Source: Allonocardiopsis opalescens (GTDB taxonomy: Bacteria; Actinomycetota; Actinomycetes; Streptosporangiales; Streptosporangiaceae). Taken from it: a stretch of 64,000 bases of DNA. The translations under genes and the position numbers were made by a program. Below the pieces are notes generated by a model that did not search any database, was not told the origin of the DNA, and saw nothing but the letters and a program-made list of their open reading frames with translations. Location: NCBI RefSeq assembly GCF_003002095.1, contig NZ_PVZC01000005.1, forward strand, positions 310,001 through 374,000, written 5' to 3'. This document shows positions 51,362 to 60,457 of this stretch, piece after piece; the stretch's first letter is position 1; each line of letters opens with the position of its first letter.

Positions 51362-51439
51362 GCGCCGGTGGACGCGGCCGCCGAGGGCTGCCAGGCCATG
51401 GACGAGCGCCGCGCCATCAAGGTGCTGCTCACGCCCTGA
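51362..51439 (+). pseudogene. Zinc alcohol dehydrogenase, C-terminal fragment
   Basis: Plus-strand tail ending [16 protein letters not shown] at a stop at 51437-51439. It corresponds to the end of the intact enzyme at 5683-6720 (YRAMDERSALKVLIRP). Only about 25 codons remain. Confidence 0.7.
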
Positions 51440-51511
51440 CCGGGCCGGGGCGGCGCCGACCCGGCGGTGCCCGGCTCGCCGTCGGGGCCTTGACGCATTC
51501 TTGATGGCCGA

Positions 51512-51524
51512 ACTTTCAGAAAGT
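51512..51524. promoter_or_regulatory. Likely operator of GbsR/MarR exporter operon
   Basis: ACTTTC-A-GAAAGT perfect inverted repeat in an AT-richer patch about 70 bp before the regulator start, with further TTGAAACTTC just downstream. Confidence 0.55.
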
Positions 51525-51592
51525 ATTGAAACTTCATTGCGTCCGCCCGCCCCCCGGGATGAGGATGAGGGCCTACCGAACGGAGGCCGGCG

Positions 51593-52093
51593 ATGGCGGA
51601 CGACGCCCTGGACGGGGCACGGCGCGCGTTCATGGAGGAGATGGCCCGCTTCTGCGAGGAGAGCGGGCTGCCCCGGATGGAGGGACGGCTGATCGGCTGG
51701 CTGATGGTGTGCAGCCCGCCGATGCGCTCGGCGGACGAACTCGCCGCCGAACTCGGGGCCAGCCGGGGCGCGATCAGCATGGCGGTGCGGATGCTGCAGC
51801 GCGCCGGGGCGGTGGAGCGGGTGACCGTGCCCGGCTCCCGCCGGCACTACTACCGCTTCCGGCCCGGCTTCTGGCGCCGGGAGATCGACACCCGGGTGCG
51901 GCAGGCCGAGACGGTGCGGGACATGGCCGAGGGCGGGCTGAAACGGCTGGCCGGCGCCCCCGAGGGCGAGCTGGAGCGGCTGCGCGACTTCTACGAGATG
52001 TACGACTTCCTGGCCGGCGAGTACGCGCAGGTGCGCGACCGCTGGCACGAACGCGAGCAGGACCGGACCCGACAGGAGGAACCGCCGCGATGA
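51593..52093 (+). CDS. GbsR/MarR-type regulator
   Basis: 166 aa from an ATG with CGGAGG upstream. Winged [23 protein letters not shown], recognition helix [20 protein letters not shown], wing [11 protein letters not shown]. The C-terminal helix ([19 protein letters not shown]) is dimerising. Overlaps the following ATPase gene by 4 bp, so it controls its own exporter operon. Confidence 0.92.
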   Translation: MADDALDGARRAFMEEMARFCEESGLPRMEGRLIGWLMVCSPPMRSADELAAELGASRGAISMAVRMLQRAGAVERVTVPGSRRHYYRFRPGFWRREIDTRVRQAETVRDMAEGGLKRLAGAPEGELERLRDFYEMYDFLAGEYAQVRDRWHEREQDRTRQEEPPR

Positions 52094-53001
52094 CCTCTAC
52101 GCGGCAGCGGCCGGACGCCGCGACCGCCGACGGCACGACGACCGTGATCGACGTGCGCGAACTGGCCTACAGCTACCCCAGGGCCAAGGAGCCCGCCGTC
52201 CGCGAGATGACCTTCTCGGTCCGGGCCGGCGAGATCTTCGGCTTCCTCGGCCCTTCCGGCGCCGGGAAGTCCACCACCCAGAAGATCCTCACCGGCCTGC
52301 TGCCCGGCGCGACCGGCACCGTGGACGTGTGGGGCCGCGCCCCGCGAGCGTGGGGACGGGCGTACTTCGAGCGGATCGGCGTCTCCTTCGAGCTGCCCAA
52401 CCACTACCGCAAGCTCACCGCCCTGGAGAACCTGGAGTTCTTCGCCTCCCTCTACGAAGGGGAGACCGAGGACCCGATGGCGCTGCTGGAGCGGGTCGGC
52501 CTGGCGGACGACGCCCGCACCCGGGTCGGCCGCTACTCCAAGGGCATGCAGGCGCGGCTCACCTTCGTGCGCGCCCTGCTCAACCGGCCCGAACTGGTCT
52601 TCCTGGACGAGCCCACCTCCGGCCTGGACCCCCGCAACGCCCGCACGGTCAAGGACATGATCGCCGAGCTGCGCGAGCAGGGCCGCACTGTCTTCCTGAC
52701 CACCCACGACATGGCGACGGCCGAGGAGCTGTGCGACCGGGTCGCCTTCGTCGTCGACGGGCGGATCGCCGTCATGGACGCGCCCGAGGAACTGAAGCTG
52801 GCCCGCAGCCGGCGGACCGTCCGGGTCGGCTACCGCGCCGAGGGAGCGGCGCTGCACACCGCCGAGTTCCCGCTGGACGGACTGGCCGACGACGCCGCGC
52901 TGCACACGCTGCTGCGCACCCACCGGGTGGAGTCGCTGCACAGCCAGGAGGCGTCGCTCAACGACGTGTTCGTCGAGGTCACCGGCCGGAGCCTGACATG
53001 A
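52090..53001 (+). CDS. ABC exporter ATPase (Rv2688c-like)
   Basis: 303 aa. Walker [10 protein letters not shown], signature YSKGMQARL (Gly-Gly changed to Lys-Gly, usual in this group), Walker [16 protein letters not shown]-loop TTHDM. C-terminal domain of about 80 residues ends [14 protein letters not shown]. First of three overlapping transporter genes; the set resembles the mycobacterial fluoroquinolone exporter Rv2686c-2688c. Confidence 0.93.
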   Translation: MTSTRQRPDAATADGTTTVIDVRELAYSYPRAKEPAVREMTFSVRAGEIFGFLGPSGAGKSTTQKILTGLLPGATGTVDVWGRAPRAWGRAYFERIGVSFELPNHYRKLTALENLEFFASLYEGETEDPMALLERVGLADDARTRVGRYSKGMQARLTFVRALLNRPELVFLDEPTSGLDPRNARTVKDMIAELREQGRTVFLTTHDMATAEELCDRVAFVVDGRIAVMDAPEELKLARSRRTVRVGYRAEGAALHTAEFPLDGLADDAALHTLLRTHRVESLHSQEASLNDVFVEVTGRSLT

Positions 53002-53705
53002 GCGCGCTCACCGCCACCATGCGGCTGGAGCTGAAGCTCCAGCGGCGCTACGGCTTCCTGTACGCCGCCGCCTTCTCCGGCGTGCTCTGGCTCGCCGTCC
53101 TGCTGCCGATCCCGTCGGAGTACCGCGACATCGCGGCGCCGCTGGTGCTCTTCGGCGACCTCACCATCGTCGCCTTCTTCTTCATCGCCGGTTCGCTCTT
53201 CTTCGAGAAGGGCGAGCGCACTGTGTTCGCCCTGGTCACCACGCCCCTGTCCTTCTGGGAGTACCTGACCGCGAAGCTGGTCACCCTCACCGGGCTGTCC
53301 GTCGCCCTGAGCTTCGCGATCGTCCTGCCGGTGCACGGCCTGGCCTTCGGCGCCGGACTCGTCCTGCTCGGCTGCCTGCTGATGGCGCCGCTGATGCTGC
53401 TGCTCAGCTTCGTCACCGCCGCGCCCTACGCGGCCATCTCCGACTGGGTCGTGCCCTCGTCGTTCTGGATCGGCCTGTGCTCCCTGCCGCTGCTGGCCTA
53501 CGGCGGGCTCTGGGAGCACTGGTCGCTGTACTCCGTCCCGACCTACGGGCCGCTGCTGCTGTTCGGCGCCGCCTTCGGCCAACTGGAGCTGTCGGCGGGC
53601 GAACTGGTGTACGCGGTGGTCTACCCGCTGCTGTGGATGGGCGTGCTGCTGGTGCTGGCCCGGCGGGTCTTCGACCGCTTCATCGTCGCCGGGGAGGGGG
53701 CGTGA
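52998..53705 (+). CDS. ABC exporter permease subunit 1
   Basis: 235 aa, ATGA overlap. Six helices; LELKLQRRYGFLYAAAFSG at the start, ASTLF-like FFIAGSLFFEKGERTVFALV and TPLSFWEYLTAKLVTL mark the Rv2686c/Rv2687c-type permeases. Probably pairs with the next gene product as a heterodimer. Confidence 0.88.
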   Translation: MSALTATMRLELKLQRRYGFLYAAAFSGVLWLAVLLPIPSEYRDIAAPLVLFGDLTIVAFFFIAGSLFFEKGERTVFALVTTPLSFWEYLTAKLVTLTGLSVALSFAIVLPVHGLAFGAGLVLLGCLLMAPLMLLLSFVTAAPYAAISDWVVPSSFWIGLCSLPLLAYGGLWEHWSLYSVPTYGPLLLFGAAFGQLELSAGELVYAVVYPLLWMGVLLVLARRVFDRFIVAGEGA

Positions 53706-54445
53706 GCGCGCTGCGGCACGCGGCCGCCTTCGGCCGCAACGACCTCGCGGGCGTCCGGCGCGACACCATGCTGCGCTTCCTCGTCGTGGCGCCCTTCGTC
53801 TACGTCGCCGTCGTGCGCTTCCCGCTGCCGGCCCTCACCGAGCTGCTGCGGGAGCGCTACGCCTTCGACCTGCTCCCCTACCATCCGCTGATCATCTCGC
53901 TCTTCCTCATCCTCGGCTCGGCGGCGATCCTCGGCGCGCTGGCCGGGCTGATGCTGCTGGAGGAGAAGGACGCCGGCACCCTGCTCGCGCTGCGGGTCAC
54001 CCCGGTCGCGCTCGGCACCTTCGCCGCCTACCGCGCCGCCACCGTCGTCGCGGTGACGGCCGGCTACGTCGTCGTGGGGATGCTGCTGTGCGGGCTGGTG
54101 CCCGCCGAGGTGCTGCCCGGGGCCGCCGCGGCCGCGCTGTGCGCCGGGCTGCTCGCCGCCGCCCTCGCGCTCACCATGGCCCTGGTCGCGAACAACCAGG
54201 TGGAAGGGCTCGCGGTGGTCCGGGCGCTCGGCATCGTCGTGGCCGGCCTGCCCGCCGTGCCCTACTTCGTCCCCGCGCCCTGGGAGCTGCTCTTCGGCGT
54301 CCTGCCGTCGTACTGGCCGGTCAAGGTCTACTGGGTCGCCGCCGAGGGCGGCGACTGGTGGCCCTACGCCGCCGTCGGCACCGCCTACCTCGCCCTCGTC
54401 GTCGGCCTGCTGCTGCGCGCCTACGCCGGGCGCCGGTTCAGCTGA
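53702..54445 (+). CDS. ABC exporter permease subunit 2
   Basis: 247 aa, GTGA overlap with the preceding stop. Six or seven helices; NDLAGVRRDTMLRFLVVAPF at the N-terminus and MLLEEKDAGTLLALRVTP in the cytoplasmic loop equal the equivalent segments of subunit 1. Ends the operon, followed by a strong hairpin. Confidence 0.88.
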   Translation: MSALRHAAAFGRNDLAGVRRDTMLRFLVVAPFVYVAVVRFPLPALTELLRERYAFDLLPYHPLIISLFLILGSAAILGALAGLMLLEEKDAGTLLALRVTPVALGTFAAYRAATVVAVTAGYVVVGMLLCGLVPAEVLPGAAAAALCAGLLAAALALTMALVANNQVEGLAVVRALGIVVAGLPAVPYFVPAPWELLFGVLPSYWPVKVYWVAAEGGDWWPYAAVGTAYLALVVGLLLRAYAGRRFS

Positions 54446-54491
54446 CCGGCCGGTCCGAGCCCGAGCGGGCACGCGCCTGACGCCTCCGCGC

Positions 54492-54522
54492 CGGCCCGCG
54501 CCCCGCACCGGGGCGCGGGCCG
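54492..54522. terminator. Bidirectional terminator
   Basis: 13-bp perfect stem CGGCCCGCGCCCC/GGGGCGCGGGCCG with a 5-nt loop between the convergent exporter and SDR genes. Confidence 0.85.
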
Positions 54523-54532
54523 CCGCCGGCGG

Positions 54533-55513
54533 TCACGCCTTCAGCAAGCGCTCGCTCAGCTCCCACAGCCGCCGCGCGGAGTCCGGGTCGATGGAGTGCG
54601 AGGCGACCTCGGCGGGGATCGGCCACTCGGTCATCGGCCTCGCGGTGTCGTCCAGCGGTGAGATGTCGCAGTCCTTCAGGTAGACGCCGCCGGTCCCGTC
54701 GAGCAGCGGGCTGGCCGCCCCGAACACGATCGTGGCGGCGCCCTGCCGGGGCGACTTGATGCCCCGGTCGGGATCGACGACCGGCCGGCCCTCCTCGTCG
54801 ATCAGGCCCATGGCCCGCAGCGCGTCCGGGCCCGCGCTGCTGTTCAGCGCCGTGCCGACGACGACGCCGGGATGCGCGGCGTAGCCGCGGATCCCGTCCT
54901 CGGCCCAGCGGCGGTCCAGTTCGACGGCGAACAGCACATTGGCGGTCTTGGTCTGGGCGTAGGCGAGGTTGGGGTCATAGCCGCCGGTGAACTGCGGGTC
55001 GTCCCAGCGGATGCCGGAGAAGCGCTGGGCGCCGGAGGACACGTTGACCACCCGGGCGCCCTGGGCGGCGCGCAGGGCCGGCCGCAGGGCCAGCGTGAGC
55101 TGGAAGTGGCCGAGGTGGTTGGCGGCGAACTGCGATTCGTAGCCGCGTGCGTCCTCGGCCCGCTCGGGTGGTGCCGGGATGCCGGCGTTGTTGACCAGGA
55201 TGTGCAGCGGCCGGCCGGAGTCGCGCCGGCGGGCGGCGAAGGCGTCGATCGACTCGGGGTCGAGCAGGTCGAGCCGGTCGGCCTCGGCGCGGTCGATCCC
55301 GGCCAGCGCGGCCGCGGCGCGCTCCGGGTCGCGCGAGGCCGCGGTCACCGCGGCACCCGCTTCGGCCAGGGCCCGGGTGACCTCCAGGCCGATCCCGGCG
55401 GCGCCGCCGGTGACGACGGCGTTCATGCCGGTCAGGTCGATGCCGGCCAGTACGTCGCCGGCCGTCGACGCGGCGGTGAATCCCGTTCCGATGGGGTGCT
55501 GCCTGTGTGCCAT
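54533..55513 (-). CDS. SDR family oxidoreductase
   Basis: 326 aa from the ATG at 55513. Rossmann VVTGGAAGIGLEVT, NNAG in ILVNNAGIP, catalytic Ser in VNVSSGAQRF and YxxxK in YAQTKTAN. Length and the FAANHLGHFQLTL segment place it with retinol-dehydrogenase-like/WW-domain-type SDRs. NADP-dependent alcohol or ketone redox; substrate unknown. A near-perfect long inverted repeat lies 83 bp upstream. Confidence 0.93.
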   Translation of the reverse strand: MAHRQHPIGTGFTAASTAGDVLAGIDLTGMNAVVTGGAAGIGLEVTRALAEAGAAVTAASRDPERAAAALAGIDRAEADRLDLLDPESIDAFAARRRDSGRPLHILVNNAGIPAPPERAEDARGYESQFAANHLGHFQLTLALRPALRAAQGARVVNVSSGAQRFSGIRWDDPQFTGGYDPNLAYAQTKTANVLFAVELDRRWAEDGIRGYAAHPGVVVGTALNSSAGPDALRAMGLIDEEGRPVVDPDRGIKSPRQGAATIVFGAASPLLDGTGGVYLKDCDISPLDDTARPMTEWPIPAEVASHSIDPDSARRLWELSERLLKA

Positions 55514-55595
55514 GTGCCCTGTTCTCCTGTCGCGGGTCGGGCGGCTCCGGTGCGGCCGGGGGTGCGGGGACGGAGCCGCCGCACCCCGAGCCGAA

Positions 55596-55637
55596 CCGGA
55601 ATGTCTTTCCAGAACTATATACGGAAAGACGTTCCGG
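55596..55637. promoter_or_regulatory. Long inverted repeat, likely repressor operator
   Basis: Arms CCGGAATGTCTTTCC (55596-55610) and GGAAAGACGTTCCGG (55623-55637) pair with one mismatch across a 12-bp centre. The size fits a TetR-type dimer or pair of dimers. No TetR gene adjoins it. Confidence 0.7.
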
Positions 55638-55803
55638 AACACCTGTCCGGCGGGCGCCGGGCCGGGAACAGCCCGCCGTCCCCCGTGCGAGCTACGTACG
55701 GGTGTCCACCGCACGGTGACGATTCCGGGCCGCCGGATGCGTAGCGTTCCGTACCGCACAGCCGCGGCGGACCGGCCGCGGCGGCTCACTCGAAGGAGGC
55801 ATC

Positions 55804-56640
55804 GTGAGGCTCATCTGGCAGCTCCTGGCCGTCGCGGCGGTCGGTTTCGCCGGCGGTCAGGCGGTGATGGCGGTGCAGGGCGACCCCTGGCTCACGCTCG
55901 CCCTCAGCGCCGCGGTGGTCGTGCTCTCGGTGCTCGTCTACCGGTGGGTGGTGCGGCGGACCGAGCGCCGCAGGGTCACCGAACTGGACTGGCAGGGTGC
56001 CGCACCCGCGGTCGCCCTGGGGACGGCGGTCGGCGTCGGGCTGTTCGGGCTCGTCATCATGAACATCGCCTTCCTCGGCTTCTACCGGATCGACGGCTTG
56101 GGCTCGCCGATGAGCGCGCTGGGGCTGCTCGGCTTCATGGCCGCCGTGGCCGTGACGGAGGAGCTGATGTGGCGCGGCGTCCTGTTCCGGATCATCGAGG
56201 AGCGCACCGGGACGTGGATCGCGCTGGTGCTGACCGGCGTGGCCTTCGGCCTGGCGCACATGATCAACCCCAACGCCACCCTGTGGGGCGCCATCGCCAT
56301 CGCCATCGAGGCCGGCGGCATGCTCACCGCCGCCTACGTCGCCACCCGCAGCCTGTGGCTGCCGATCGGCCTGCACTTCGGCTGGAACCTCGCCGCGTCC
56401 GCCATCTTCAGCACCGAGGTCTCGGGCAACCACACCCCGCAGGGGCTGCTCGACGCGGTGATGTCGGGGCCGGTCCTGGTCACCGGCGGCGAGTTCGGCC
56501 CCGAGGGAAGCGCCTACTCGATCGTGTTCTGCCTGATCGCGACCGCCGTCTTCCTGTGGATCGCCCGCAGGCGCGGCCGTCTGGTCCCCTTCCGCCGGCG
56601 CGCCGAGCGTGCCGCCGCCGCCAATACACTTCCGCAGTGA
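55804..56640 (+). CDS. CPBP family intramembrane metalloprotease
   Basis: 278 aa from a GTG. About eight helices; CPBP/Abi motifs: EELMWRGVLFR (EExxxR), FGLAHMINP (FxxxH) and LHFGWN (HxxxN). Family members cleave substrates in the membrane; in bacteria they include bacteriocin self-immunity proteins. Its stop overlaps the start of the downstream histidine kinase, so it belongs to that two-component operon. Confidence 0.92.
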   Translation: MRLIWQLLAVAAVGFAGGQAVMAVQGDPWLTLALSAAVVVLSVLVYRWVVRRTERRRVTELDWQGAAPAVALGTAVGVGLFGLVIMNIAFLGFYRIDGLGSPMSALGLLGFMAAVAVTEELMWRGVLFRIIEERTGTWIALVLTGVAFGLAHMINPNATLWGAIAIAIEAGGMLTAAYVATRSLWLPIGLHFGWNLAASAIFSTEVSGNHTPQGLLDAVMSGPVLVTGGEFGPEGSAYSIVFCLIATAVFLWIARRRGRLVPFRRRAERAAAANTLPQ

Positions 56641-57788
56641 TATCTGCTCGGCGGGTCTCGGAGCTGTGGCACCGGCTCGACGTCACGGTCCGAGACCTTC
56701 CGCTCGGCCTCGTGCTGATCGCCGCGTCGCTGGTGCCCTCGCTGCGCGGCCTCGGCACCGAGGTCGGCGCGCTGCCGGACCGCCCCTACGACGCCCTCGC
56801 CGTCGTCGCGCTGCTGCTCCAGGGCCTTCCGCTGGCCGTGCGCCGCCGGCTGCCGGTCGTGTGCCTCACCCTGGTCTCGCTCGGCTTCGCCGTCGACCAG
56901 CTCCGCGGCTACCACATGTTCGCGGGCACCGCGCTGGCCATCTCGGTGCTGAGCACCGGCGCCCACCTGGACCGGCACCGGCGCGCGACGATGCTCGCCT
57001 TCTCGGTGGCCTTCGTCCCGCTGTCGATCGCCCTGCACCAGCTCGGCGGCCAGCCGGCGACGGAGTTCATCACCTTCTACCTGGCCATCGCCTTCGCCTG
57101 GGGCATCGGCTCCTGGCTGCGCTCCACCCGGATCGCCGAGGCCGAGCGCCGCCGCCGCGTCGCCGAGGAGACCCGCACCGCCGAACGCACCCGCATCGCC
57201 CGCGAACTGCACGACGTGGTGACCCACCACGTGACGGCGATGGTCGTGCAGGCGGAGGCGGCCCGGTACCTGACCGCCGCGCCCGACCGGCTCGACCAGG
57301 CGCTGACCGCCGTCACCGACACCGGCCGGCGGGCCATCACCGACCTGCGGCACCTGCTCGACCTGCTCAACCCCGACCACGGCACCGAGGCCAGGACGCC
57401 GCCCGTCGGCCGGCTCCTCACCCTGGTGGAGCAGACCCGCCGGGCCGGGCAGCCGGTGGAGTTCACCGAGGAGGGCACCCCGGCGGCGTCCACCGGCAGC
57501 GCCGACCTGGTCGCCTACCGGATCGTGCAGGAGGCCCTGACCAACGCACTCAAGTACGCCCACGGCAGCCGCACCTCGGTCCAGGTGCGCCACAGCGAAA
57601 GGGAGATCACCGTGGAGGTCGGCACGGACGGCTCCGGCTCGGGGGCCGGCTTCTCCGAGGGGAGTGGGCGGGGCCTCGCCGGGCTCCGCGAACGGGTCGA
57701 GGTCCTGGACGGCGACTTCAGCGCGGGCCCGCGCACCGGCGGCGGCTTCGTCGTGCGGGCGCGCATCCCCGCCGGGAGCCCGTCATGA
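56637..57788 (+). CDS. NarL-type sensor histidine kinase
   Basis: 383 aa from a GTG (GTGA overlap). Four or five membrane helices to about 165, HisKA_3 box with His in ERTRIARELHDVVTHHVTAM, HATPase with VQEALTNALKYAHGS and GRGLAGLRERVE. In HATPase the usual DDG-type N-box follow-up reads TDGSGS. Partner of the next gene. The helices likely sense a membrane or lipid signal. Confidence 0.94.
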   Translation: MISARRVSELWHRLDVTVRDLPLGLVLIAASLVPSLRGLGTEVGALPDRPYDALAVVALLLQGLPLAVRRRLPVVCLTLVSLGFAVDQLRGYHMFAGTALAISVLSTGAHLDRHRRATMLAFSVAFVPLSIALHQLGGQPATEFITFYLAIAFAWGIGSWLRSTRIAEAERRRRVAEETRTAERTRIARELHDVVTHHVTAMVVQAEAARYLTAAPDRLDQALTAVTDTGRRAITDLRHLLDLLNPDHGTEARTPPVGRLLTLVEQTRRAGQPVEFTEEGTPAASTGSADLVAYRIVQEALTNALKYAHGSRTSVQVRHSEREITVEVGTDGSGSGAGFSEGSGRGLAGLRERVEVLDGDFSAGPRTGGGFVVRARIPAGSPS

Positions 57789-58444
57789 GCGCGCCGATCC
57801 GGGTCCTGGTCTGCGACGACCAGGTGCTCATCCGCACCGGACTCACCACCATCATCGACGCCCAGCCCGACCTGGAGGTGGTGGGCGAGTGCGGCGACGG
57901 GCAGAGCGCGGTCGAACTCGGCGGCGAGCTGCACCCCGACGTCGTGGTGATGGACGTCCGCATGCCGGTGCTCGACGGCATCGAGGCCACCCGCCTGCTG
58001 GCCGGCGCCGGGGTGCCGCACCCGGTGAAGGTGCTGGTGGTGACCACCTTCAACCTGGACGAGTACGTCTACGAGGCGCTGCGCGCGGGGGCGAGCGGCT
58101 TCCTGCTCAAGGACGCGCCGCCCAGCCAGCTGCTGAACGGCATCCGGACCGTGGCCACGGGCGCGGCCCTGCTGGACCCCGAGGTGACGCGCCAGCTCGT
58201 GGGCAGGTACGCCGCCCGGATCCGGCCCACCGACGGCGAGGCGCCCGACACCCCGCTGACCCCCCGCGAGCTGGAGGTGCTGCGCCTCATCGCGGACGGC
58301 CAGTCCAACAGCGAGATCGCCGCGAGCCTCGTGATCAGCCAGGAGACCGTCAAGACCTTCGTCTCGCGCATCCTCACCAAGCTCGACCTGCGCGACCGCG
58401 TCCAGGCGGTCGTCTACGCCTACCGCCACGGCCTGGTGGCCTGA
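57785..58444 (+). CDS. NarL/LuxR-type response regulator
   Basis: 219 aa, ATGA overlap. Receiver with DD pocket (VCDDQ), phospho-Asp in VVVMDVRMPVLDG, Lys in GFLLKDAPP; LuxR HTH LTPRELEVLRLIADGQSNSE through SRILTKLDLRDRVQAV. With the kinase and CPBP protease it forms a three-gene operon closed by a hairpin. Confidence 0.95.
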   Translation: MSAPIRVLVCDDQVLIRTGLTTIIDAQPDLEVVGECGDGQSAVELGGELHPDVVVMDVRMPVLDGIEATRLLAGAGVPHPVKVLVVTTFNLDEYVYEALRAGASGFLLKDAPPSQLLNGIRTVATGAALLDPEVTRQLVGRYAARIRPTDGEAPDTPLTPRELEVLRLIADGQSNSEIAASLVISQETVKTFVSRILTKLDLRDRVQAVVYAYRHGLVA

Positions 58445-58450
58445 GCGCCG

Positions 58451-58482
58451 CGGGCGGCGGGCGGCCGAGGGCCCGCCGCCCG
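58451..58482. terminator. Bidirectional terminator
   Basis: 12-bp perfect stem CGGGCGGCGGGC/GCCCGCCGCCCG, 8-nt loop, between the response regulator and the convergent DoxX gene. Confidence 0.8.
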
Positions 58483-58866
58483 TCAGCCCGTGAACGGTTC
58501 CAGGACGAATCGGCCCCACGCGATGAAGGCGGCCAGGGCCAGGTAGACCAGGTTCAGCAGCACGAGCCCGTACTGGCCGAGGCGGCCGTGGGTGACCATC
58601 GCGCCGGCCATGAGCAGGATCCAGCAGACCGCGGTCACCGGCACCATGACCGGCGCGATGCCCGTGACGGCGGGCAGGATCAGGCCCGCCGCCGCCAGGA
58701 TCTCCAGCACCCCGAGGGTCCTGACGAAGCCGGCGCCGACGTGCCCGGTCCACTCGCCGCCGCGGTGCGCGGCCAGTCTCTCCCTGGGCACGAAGGTCTT
58801 GGTGATGCCGCCGAGCAGCGCCACCGCGGCCAGCAGCCCGGCGGCGATCCACAGTGCGAGGTCCAC
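58483..58866 (-). CDS. DoxX family membrane protein
   Basis: 127 aa from a GTG. Four helices in the DoxX pattern (GHVGAGFVRTLGVLEILAAA after a basic loop, then MAGAMVTHGRLGQ). In mycobacteria DoxX works with SodA and a thioltransferase in redox defence; here it stands alone, so the role is open. Confidence 0.88.
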   Translation of the reverse strand: MDLALWIAAGLLAAVALLGGITKTFVPRERLAAHRGGEWTGHVGAGFVRTLGVLEILAAAGLILPAVTGIAPVMVPVTAVCWILLMAGAMVTHGRLGQYGLVLLNLVYLALAAFIAWGRFVLEPFTG

Positions 58867-59011
58867 GGATGTCTCCCTGTCCGAGGGGATGAGCGGTCAC
58901 CTGGGAGATCGAGATGGCCGCCCTCCTGTGACAGGGCGGGCGCGTGACGCGCGTCACCGGGTCCGCGTCAGCCGCCGTCGGCGCGTTCCGGCACCCGGAA
59001 TGCCGCTCGCG

Positions 59012-59371
59012 TCACGAGGCACCGTTCCGTCGAGGCGGTCCGACCCCCAGGCAAGCGACGATTCGGGCGAACGCGGGCTCCACGAACAGCTGGAAATAGT
59101 ATCCGCCGCGTTTCCGGTCGTCGATGAATCCGATCAGCACATCGGAGCCGCGGTAATCGCGCAGATCCGAAACGGCTTCGGCGAATCCGATCGAATTCTG
59201 GCCGGAGCGCCGAACCGAGCGCTCCCTCCTCGCGTATACGGAGAGCAGGCCCTGCACCGGCACGGTCTCAGGCCAGACCTGGTACGTCGCACCGGCGCTC
59301 AGCGCGGATCGGGAAAGGGAGTGCACCGAGCCGCCTCCAGCGAGAAGCCGGATCAAGTGATCCCTTTCCAC
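59012..59371 (-). CDS. Hypothetical protein, codon use unlike neighbours
   Basis: 119 aa from a GTG at 59371 with GGAGGT five bases upstream. Segments TYQVWPETVPVQGLLSVYAR, SGQNSIGFAEAVSDLRDY and VLIGFIDDRKRGGYYFQLFV suggest a compact alpha/beta protein; no signal or helix spanning the membrane. GC at third positions is clearly lower than in neighbours. Family not recognised. Confidence 0.65.
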   Translation of the reverse strand: MERDHLIRLLAGGGSVHSLSRSALSAGATYQVWPETVPVQGLLSVYARRERSVRRSGQNSIGFAEAVSDLRDYRGSDVLIGFIDDRKRGGYYFQLFVEPAFARIVACLGVGPPRRNGAS

Positions 59372-59457
59372 GACACCTCCGAACCGCCGCGCGATCGGGT
59401 CGATTCCACTGCGCCTGTTCCGGCCTGTCAATAAGAACGATTCGCCGGATTTCCGGC

Positions 59458-60234
59458 TCAGCAGCCGTTGTAGTGCTCGTCCGCGCTCCAGCCGGTGTTG
59501 GCCCACTGCTCGGCGGGGGCGGGGCCGAAGCCGGGGTAGCGCCCGGCCAGTTCGGTCAGCAGCCAGTCGGTGAAGCGGGCGGCGCCCTGCGGGCAGGTGT
59601 GGATGCCGTCGGTGCTGCGGTCGGCCCGGCCGTCCCTGGTGCGCTGGTAGGTGTCGCCCCACACGGCGCCGGCGTCCAGGAAGTGGGCCCGGCCGTCGGA
59701 GTCCTCGGCGACGGCGCGGGCGACGTCGGCGGTGCGCGCCAGCTCCGACATGTGCGGCCGGTAGAAGTCGTCGGGCTCGATGGGCGGCATGGTGACGAAG
59801 ACGAGGTCCGCGCCGGTCTCCGCGACGGTGCTCAGCAGCCGCTCGTAGCCGGTCCGCTGCTCCTCCTCGGTGCCCCAGTCGTAGGTGGTGATCTGGTAGA
59901 TGACGACGGCGGGCTCGGCGGCGGCGATCTCCCCGGGCAGCTCCGCCCACTGCTCCTCGGCGAAGGGGCCCACGACATTGCCGCCGCCCTCGCTGGCGAT
60001 CGACTCGAACTCGACGCCGCTGGCCGCGAAGGCGTCGGCCATGGGCAGGGCCTGGCCGACCGCGACGGAGTCGCCGAGCAGGAGCACCCGCGACAGCCCG
60101 TGGTCGGCGGAGGCGCCGGCCGCGGAGCTCGCCGCTCCCCCGGCCGGCGCGTCGGACGTAGCGGCGGCGGAGCAGCCGGCGGTCAGCGCGGTGAGGGCGA
60201 GCAGTCCGGTGAGGACCCGCGGCAGCCCGCGCAT
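59458..60234 (-). CDS. SGNH/GDSL hydrolase lipoprotein
   Basis: 258 aa from the ATG at 60234, chosen because it puts the lipobox LTAGC near residue 22; an upstream ATG at 60345 would bury the signal. Block I LLLGDSVAVGQ (catalytic Ser), block III-like VVIYQITTYDWG, block V STDGIHTCPQGA (Asp, His). Probable esterase or acetyl-hydrolase on the cell surface. Divergent from the OmpR-type regulator gene. Confidence 0.88.
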   Translation of the reverse strand: MRGLPRVLTGLLALTALTAGCSAAATSDAPAGGAASSAAGASADHGLSRVLLLGDSVAVGQALPMADAFAASGVEFESIASEGGGNVVGPFAEEQWAELPGEIAAAEPAVVIYQITTYDWGTEEEQRTGYERLLSTVAETGADLVFVTMPPIEPDDFYRPHMSELARTADVARAVAEDSDGRAHFLDAGAVWGDTYQRTRDGRADRSTDGIHTCPQGAARFTDWLLTELAGRYPGFGPAPAEQWANTGWSADEHYNGC

Positions 60235-60457
60235 GGCGGCGAGGGACCGTCCACCGGAGGCGGACGTGCGTTCGTCGTGGGTGTTCGGACGCTCGGCCGC
60301 GGCCTCGCGATCGGACCTGGCCGAGCGGATCAGATGCTGTGACATGCCGTCGAGAGTGGGGCCGCGATGTGTCGGCCGCTCCGCCGCCGTGTCGCGGTCG
60401 TGTCGCAACGGACCGCCGACCAGGCCCGATCGCGCCGGTGCCGCCCATACTGGACGG

